A stretch of DNA of 64,000 bases from Janthinobacterium sp. BJB426 (lineage in GTDB: Bacteria; Pseudomonadota; Gammaproteobacteria; Burkholderiales; Burkholderiaceae_D), in the NCBI RefSeq assembly GCF_002735705.1, contig NZ_PDZL01000010.1, positions 1 through 64,000 on the forward strand. The letters run 5' to 3'. Position numbers and translations under genes: made by a program. Below, piece after piece: positions 60,121 through 64,000 of the stretch. The notes under the pieces are model-generated. The model searched no databases and was not told where the DNA came from. It saw only the letters and a program-made list of their open reading frames with translations. Within the stretch, counting starts at the first letter, position 1; every line of letters begins with the position of its first letter.

Positions 60121-61635
60121 ATGGAACAGCAAACGAATACCGCATCCCTGAAAATCAAACGCACCGTAGCCGCGCTGGCCGCGATCGGTGTGCTGGGCGC
60201 CGGCGGCGCCATGGTGGTGCATCAGAACAATGCCGGCGCGAATGCCGCAGCGGCCGCCGCCGCAGCACCCGTGGCCGCCGCTGTCGCGCCTGCCGCGGCC
60301 TCGCCGCTGGTGGCCTTGCCCGACTTTAGCCAGATCGCCGCGCGCAACAGCCCCGCCGTGGTGAATATCAGCGTCACGGGCAGCACCAAGGTGGCCTATG
60401 ACCCCTCGGCCCAGGCCGGCAATGACGACTTCGGCAACGACCCGTTCCTCGAATTTTTCCGCCGCTTCCAGGGACCGCAAGGCGGACAGCGCGGTGGCCG
60501 CGACGTACCGACGCATGGCCTTGGTTCCGGCTTCATCGTCAGCCCGGACGGCATCATCATGACGAATGCCCACGTGGTGCGCGATGCGCGCGAAGTGACC
60601 GTCAAGCTCAACGACCGCCGCGAATTCCGCGCCAAGGTGCTGGGCACGGATCCGAAGACCGATATTGCCGTATTGAAAATCGACGCCAACAACCTGCCCA
60701 TCGTGCCGCTCGGCCATTCGAGCGACCTGAAAGTGGGCGAGTGGGTGCTGGCCATCGGCTCTCCTTATGGCTTCGACAGCACGGTGACGGCCGGCGTGGT
60801 CAGCGCCAAGGGTCGCTCCTTGCCGGACGACAGCAATGTGCCCTTCATCCAGACGGACGTGGCGGTGAACCCCGGCAATTCGGGCGGCCCGCTGTTCAAC
60901 ACGCGCGGCGAAGTGGTCGGCATCAATTCGCAGATCTACAGCCAGACGGGCGGCTTCCAGGGCTTGTCGTTCGCCATCCCCATTGACCTGGCCGGCCGCA
61001 TCAAGGACCAGATCGTCGCCACGGGCAAGGCCAGCCATGCCAAGCTGGGCGTGACGGTGCAGGAAGTCAACCAGGGCTTTGCCGACTCGTTCAAGCTGGC
61101 CACGCCGGAAGGCGCGCTGGTGGCCAATGTGGAGCGGGGCAGCCCGGCTGACAAGGCGGGCCTGAAGTCGGGCGACGTGGTGCGCAAGGTCAATGGCCAG
61201 CGCATCATCGGCTCGGCGGACTTGCCGGCGCTGGTGGGCACGTCCTTGCCAGGCGACAAGATCAGCATGGATGTCTGGCGTGACGGCAAGATCGTCAGCC
61301 TGACGGCGACCCTGGGCAATGCGGCCGACAAGGTGGCCGAAGTGGCGAAGAGCGACAGCGCCGCCGGCAAGGTAAAGCTGGGCCTGGCCCTGCGTCCGTT
61401 ACAATCGGATGAAAAACGCGAGGCGGGCATCAGCGCCGGCCTGCTGGTGGAAGACGCGGGCGGTGCTGCGGCGAATGCCGGAGTGCAGCCGGGCGACGTG
61501 CTATTGTCGGTCAATGGCCGTCCCGTCAACACGGTCGAGCAGGTGCGCGATGTGGTGGAAAAATCCGCCAAGTCGGTCGCCTTGCTGATCCAGCGCGGCC
61601 CCGACAAGATATTCATTCCAGTACGCCTGGGTTGA
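60121..61635 (+). CDS. DegQ/MucD-type periplasmic serine protease
   Basis: This 504-residue protein has an N-terminal signal-anchor (AALAAIGVLGAGGAMVV), an unusually long Ala-rich linker (about residues 42-62), a trypsin-like domain with His151 (TNAHVV), Asp181 (KTDIAVL) and Ser254 (NPGNSGGP), and two PDZ domains (about 290-385 and 405-504). It degrades misfolded envelope proteins. GAGGAGC precedes ATG 60121. A two-component pair follows 31 bp downstream, which may sense envelope state. Confidence 0.93.
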   Translation: MEQQTNTASLKIKRTVAALAAIGVLGAGGAMVVHQNNAGANAAAAAAAAPVAAAVAPAAASPLVALPDFSQIAARNSPAVVNISVTGSTKVAYDPSAQAGNDDFGNDPFLEFFRRFQGPQGGQRGGRDVPTHGLGSGFIVSPDGIIMTNAHVVRDAREVTVKLNDRREFRAKVLGTDPKTDIAVLKIDANNLPIVPLGHSSDLKVGEWVLAIGSPYGFDSTVTAGVVSAKGRSLPDDSNVPFIQTDVAVNPGNSGGPLFNTRGEVVGINSQIYSQTGGFQGLSFAIPIDLAGRIKDQIVATGKASHAKLGVTVQEVNQGFADSFKLATPEGALVANVERGSPADKAGLKSGDVVRKVNGQRIIGSADLPALVGTSLPGDKISMDVWRDGKIVSLTATLGNAADKVAEVAKSDSAAGKVKLGLALRPLQSDEKREAGISAGLLVEDAGGAAANAGVQPGDVLLSVNGRPVNTVEQVRDVVEKSAKSVALLIQRGPDKIFIPVRLG

Positions 61636-61666
61636 ACACACGAGTAACGAGATAGAGAGGCAAACC

Positions 61667-62326
61667 ATGCGCTTATTGCTGGTAGAAGACGACACGATGA
61701 TCGGCGAGGTGGTGCTCGACTTGCTGCGCGCCGAGCATTACGCGGTGGACTGGGTCAAGGATGGCGACATGGCCGACACGGCCCTGCAGACGCAGACCTA
61801 TGACCTGGTGCTGCTGGACCTGGGCTTGCCGCGCAAGGATGGCCTCGACGTGCTGCGCTCGATGCGTTTGCGCAAGCTGGACACGCCCGTGCTGGTGGCC
61901 ACGGCGCGCGACGCCGTCGAGCAGCGCATCGCCGGCCTCGACGCGGGCGCCGACGATTACGTGCTGAAACCGTATGACCTCGACGAATTGCTGGCACGCA
62001 TACGTGCCCTGCTGCGGCGCGCCTCGGGGCGGCCGGAACCGATCTTCGAGCACCAGGGCGTGAGTATCAATCCGCTGACGCGCGAAGTGATCGCCGAGGG
62101 CCACCCCGTCAACCTGTCGGCGCGCGAATGGGCCGTGCTGGAAGCGCTGATCGCCCGTCCCGGCATCGTGCTGTCGCGCGCGCAGCTGGAAGAAAAGCTG
62201 TACAGCTGGAAGGATGAAGTCAACAGCAATGCCGTGGAAGTGTATATCCATGGCTTGCGCAAGAAGCTGGGCAGCGACTTGATCCAGAACGTGCGCGGCC
62301 TTGGCTATATGGTGCCCAAGGCATGA
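61667..62326 (+). CDS. OmpR-family response regulator (QseB/PmrA-like)
   Basis: This 219-residue protein has a receiver domain with Glu7-Asp8-Asp9, phosphoacceptor Asp51 (LVLLDLGLPRKDG) and Lys in VLKPYDL, followed by a winged-helix DNA-binding domain (about 125-218; LSAREWAVLEALIARPG and VEVYIHGLRKKLG). Its stop overlaps the kinase start by 4 bp. Confidence 0.93.
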   Translation: MRLLLVEDDTMIGEVVLDLLRAEHYAVDWVKDGDMADTALQTQTYDLVLLDLGLPRKDGLDVLRSMRLRKLDTPVLVATARDAVEQRIAGLDAGADDYVLKPYDLDELLARIRALLRRASGRPEPIFEHQGVSINPLTREVIAEGHPVNLSAREWAVLEALIARPGIVLSRAQLEEKLYSWKDEVNSNAVEVYIHGLRKKLGSDLIQNVRGLGYMVPKA

Positions 62327-63663
62327 GGATGAAGGTCACGGTGACGCATTCGCTGCGCGGCCGCCTGCTGTGGTTTTTGCTGGCGGCCATCATCATGGCG
62401 GCGCTGGCGCAAGCGTCGATCGCCTACCGCAGCGCCCTGTACGACGCCGACCAGATTTTTGATTACCACATGCAGCAGATGGCCCTGTCGCTGCGCTCCG
62501 GCGCGCCGCTGGCCAACCATGCGCAAGCCTTGCCGGCCGACCCCGTCAACAACGATATGGTGGTGCAGGTGTGGACGCCGGACGGCGTGCAGGTGTTCCG
62601 TTCGATCACGCGCGCGGAACTGCCGCAGCGCGCCGTGCTGGGCTTTTCCAACGTGAAAGCCAACGGCACGACTTACCGCATCTTTTCCGTGCAAACCAGT
62701 TCCCAGACCGTGCAGATCGCCCAGGACATGGCCGTGCGCAAGCGCATGGCCGGCAGCCTGGCGCTGCGCACGGTCGGTCCCATCGCGCTGATGGCGCCTA
62801 TCCTGATGCTGGTCGTCTGGTGGGTCGTCAGCGGTTCGCTGGCGCCCGTCTCGCGCGTGCGCAAGCAGGTGGCGGCGCGTCAGGCGGACGACCTGTCGCC
62901 CGTCTCGGAAGCGGGCTTGCCTGACGAAGTGCGCCCCCTGGTGCATGAATTGAATTTGCTGTTCGGGCGCGTGAAAACGGCATTCGACGCGCAGCAGCAC
63001 TTTGTTGCCGACGCCGCGCATGAATTGCGCACGCCGCTGGCTGCCCTGAAACTGCAGGTATTGAGCCTGGAACGGGCCGAATCGGAAGAAAAACGCAGCC
63101 TGGCGATTTCCCGCGTCAGCGCCGGCATCGAGCGGGCCACGCGCCTGGTCGAGCAGCTGCTGGTGCTGGCGCGCCAGGAAGCCAGTGCCGCCAGCGGCGA
63201 CCAGCTGCAGGCGGTGGACTTGAACGATGTCGTCAAGCGGGCGCTGGGCGACATGGCCGGCATCGCGCAGGCGCGCAAGATCGACCTTGGCCTGCATCAC
63301 ATGGACCCGGCCAAGGTGGCGGGGCAGGCCGATGCGCTCAACATCATGCTGCGCAACCTGGTCGACAACGCCATCAAGTACACGCCGCAGGGCGGCACGG
63401 TCGATATCGACCTGCGCGCCAGCCCCGTCGGCGTGACCTTGTCGGTGGAAGACAGCGGCCCTGGCATCCCGCCCGAGGAGCGCGAGCGCGTCTTCAGCCG
63501 CTTCTACCGCGTGCCCGGCACGGACGCCAACGGCAGCGGCCTGGGGCTGGCCATCATCAAGGCCATCGCCGAGCGCCATGGCGCGCGCCTGGTGCTGGAC
63601 AAATCCGAGCGCCTGGGCGGCCTGTGCGTGCGCGTGGAGTTCCCGCAAGCCGTGAAAAAATGA
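62323..63663 (+). CDS. Sensor histidine kinase (QseC-like)
   Basis: This 446-residue protein has membrane helices at about 14-34 and 150-170 flanking a ~115-residue periplasmic sensor domain, then HisKA (HFVADAAHELRTPLAALKLQ, His233) and HATPase with N box (NLVDNAIKYT), G1 (EDSGPGIP), F box and G2 (GSGLGLAIIK), all intact. It pairs with the regulator upstream. The ligand cannot be read from sequence. Confidence 0.92.
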   Translation: MRMKVTVTHSLRGRLLWFLLAAIIMAALAQASIAYRSALYDADQIFDYHMQQMALSLRSGAPLANHAQALPADPVNNDMVVQVWTPDGVQVFRSITRAELPQRAVLGFSNVKANGTTYRIFSVQTSSQTVQIAQDMAVRKRMAGSLALRTVGPIALMAPILMLVVWWVVSGSLAPVSRVRKQVAARQADDLSPVSEAGLPDEVRPLVHELNLLFGRVKTAFDAQQHFVADAAHELRTPLAALKLQVLSLERAESEEKRSLAISRVSAGIERATRLVEQLLVLARQEASAASGDQLQAVDLNDVVKRALGDMAGIAQARKIDLGLHHMDPAKVAGQADALNIMLRNLVDNAIKYTPQGGTVDIDLRASPVGVTLSVEDSGPGIPPEERERVFSRFYRVPGTDANGSGLGLAIIKAIAERHGARLVLDKSERLGGLCVRVEFPQAVKK

Positions 63664-63757
63664 CGTTTTGATCATGATCTTTGGCCTGTTGCATTGACGC
63701 GCGCGCCGCTGGCATATATTGTCTGCGCAATAAGCAATCAAGCAAACGGAGCGCAGC

Positions 63758-64000
63758 ATGCAGAAGATCGGCTTTTCAGGAACCCTCGATCCCATCACCA
63801 ACGGCCACATGTGGGTGATCGGCGAGGCGCGTTCGCTCGCCGACGAGGTGATCGTGTTCCTGTCGCAAAATCCCGCCAAGAAGCCGCAATTTCCCGCCGA
63901 AGACCGCAAGCGCATCATCGAACAGAGCGCGCGCGAGTGCGGCTGGGACAATGTGCAGGTGGTCATCGTCAAGGGCGATTACACGGCCCGCGCGGCGAAA
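63758..64000 (+). CDS. CoaD-like phosphopantetheine adenylyltransferase (3' end outside window)
   Basis: The first 81 residues are present. KIGFSGTLDPITNGHMWVIGEA carries the nucleotidyltransferase TxGH-type motif (TNGH), followed by ADEVIVFLSQNPAKKPQFPAEDRKRIIEQ, close to CoaD (which usually reads PGTFDPxTxGH). The Leu for Phe and the sequence FSG in place of YPG suggest a paralogue rather than the housekeeping enzyme. GGAG lies 7 nt before ATG 63758. Confidence 0.75.
   Translation, partial: MQKIGFSGTLDPITNGHMWVIGEARSLADEVIVFLSQNPAKKPQFPAEDRKRIIEQSARECGWDNVQVVIVKGDYTARAAK

Overview
The window is high-GC DNA with dense, mostly operonic coding and no rRNA or tRNA that I can see. The gene content points to a betaproteobacterium of the Burkholderiales, most likely Oxalobacteraceae and Janthinobacterium-like: a HexR-controlled Entner-Doudoroff pathway, a complete Tad pilus locus, CheV, a T6SS VgrG island and a LexA-controlled imuAB pair. 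The genus is inferred from gene style and was not tested.

Region 1 (1-6963) is a type VI secretion effector island: the VgrG tail, a DUF4123 adaptor, a DUF3304 lipoprotein, a DUF2235 (Tle1-type) phospholipase effector, a diverged DUF3304-like secreted protein, then four more DUF3304 lipoproteins on a near-perfect 600-bp tandem repeat. The repeat units appear to end in stubs resembling the effector's start. Region 2 (7104-16562) is central carbon metabolism: hexR, zwf, a SMP-30 lactonase, pgi, edd and eda, with cheV in the middle. HexR-like 15-bp operators lie before zwf (two), pgi and edd.

Region 3 (16613-18795) is a duplication scar. An intact HEMVH metalloprotein gene is followed by shuffled fragments of eda, of that gene and of the TPR gene beyond it. 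They are split by about 1.27 kb of lower-GC DNA holding a double-glycine-leader bacteriocin candidate, a small membrane protein that could be its immunity partner, and the 3' end of an IS5-type transposase. Region 4 (18796-34118, all on the minus strand) is a complete Tad/Flp pilus locus with two Flp pilins and a third Flp-like small protein. It also holds unusual members: a PAP2 phosphatase coupled to pilin and prepilin peptidase, an ICMT-like methyltransferase, an AAA+ ATPase and a TPR-LytR_C lipoprotein. Region 5 (34361-38851) holds regulators: a NarL-type two-component pair beside the pilus genes and a CheY-CheC-diguanylate cyclase operon.

Region 6 (39058-49843) is mainly housekeeping (rpiA, yggX, kdsA, argA, hrpA), with a PRC-barrel protein, a PHB-depolymerase-family esterase and two long hairpin repeats. 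Region 7 (50149-64000) holds an MFS exporter beside a toxin-like glycosyltransferase fused to a GNAT domain, a Na+/H+ antiporter, imuA-imuB behind a LexA box, a glutathione transferase, a small hydrolase, hsp20 with a sigma32-like promoter, a DegQ/MucD protease followed by a QseBC-like two-component pair, and the start of a CoaD-like adenylyltransferase.
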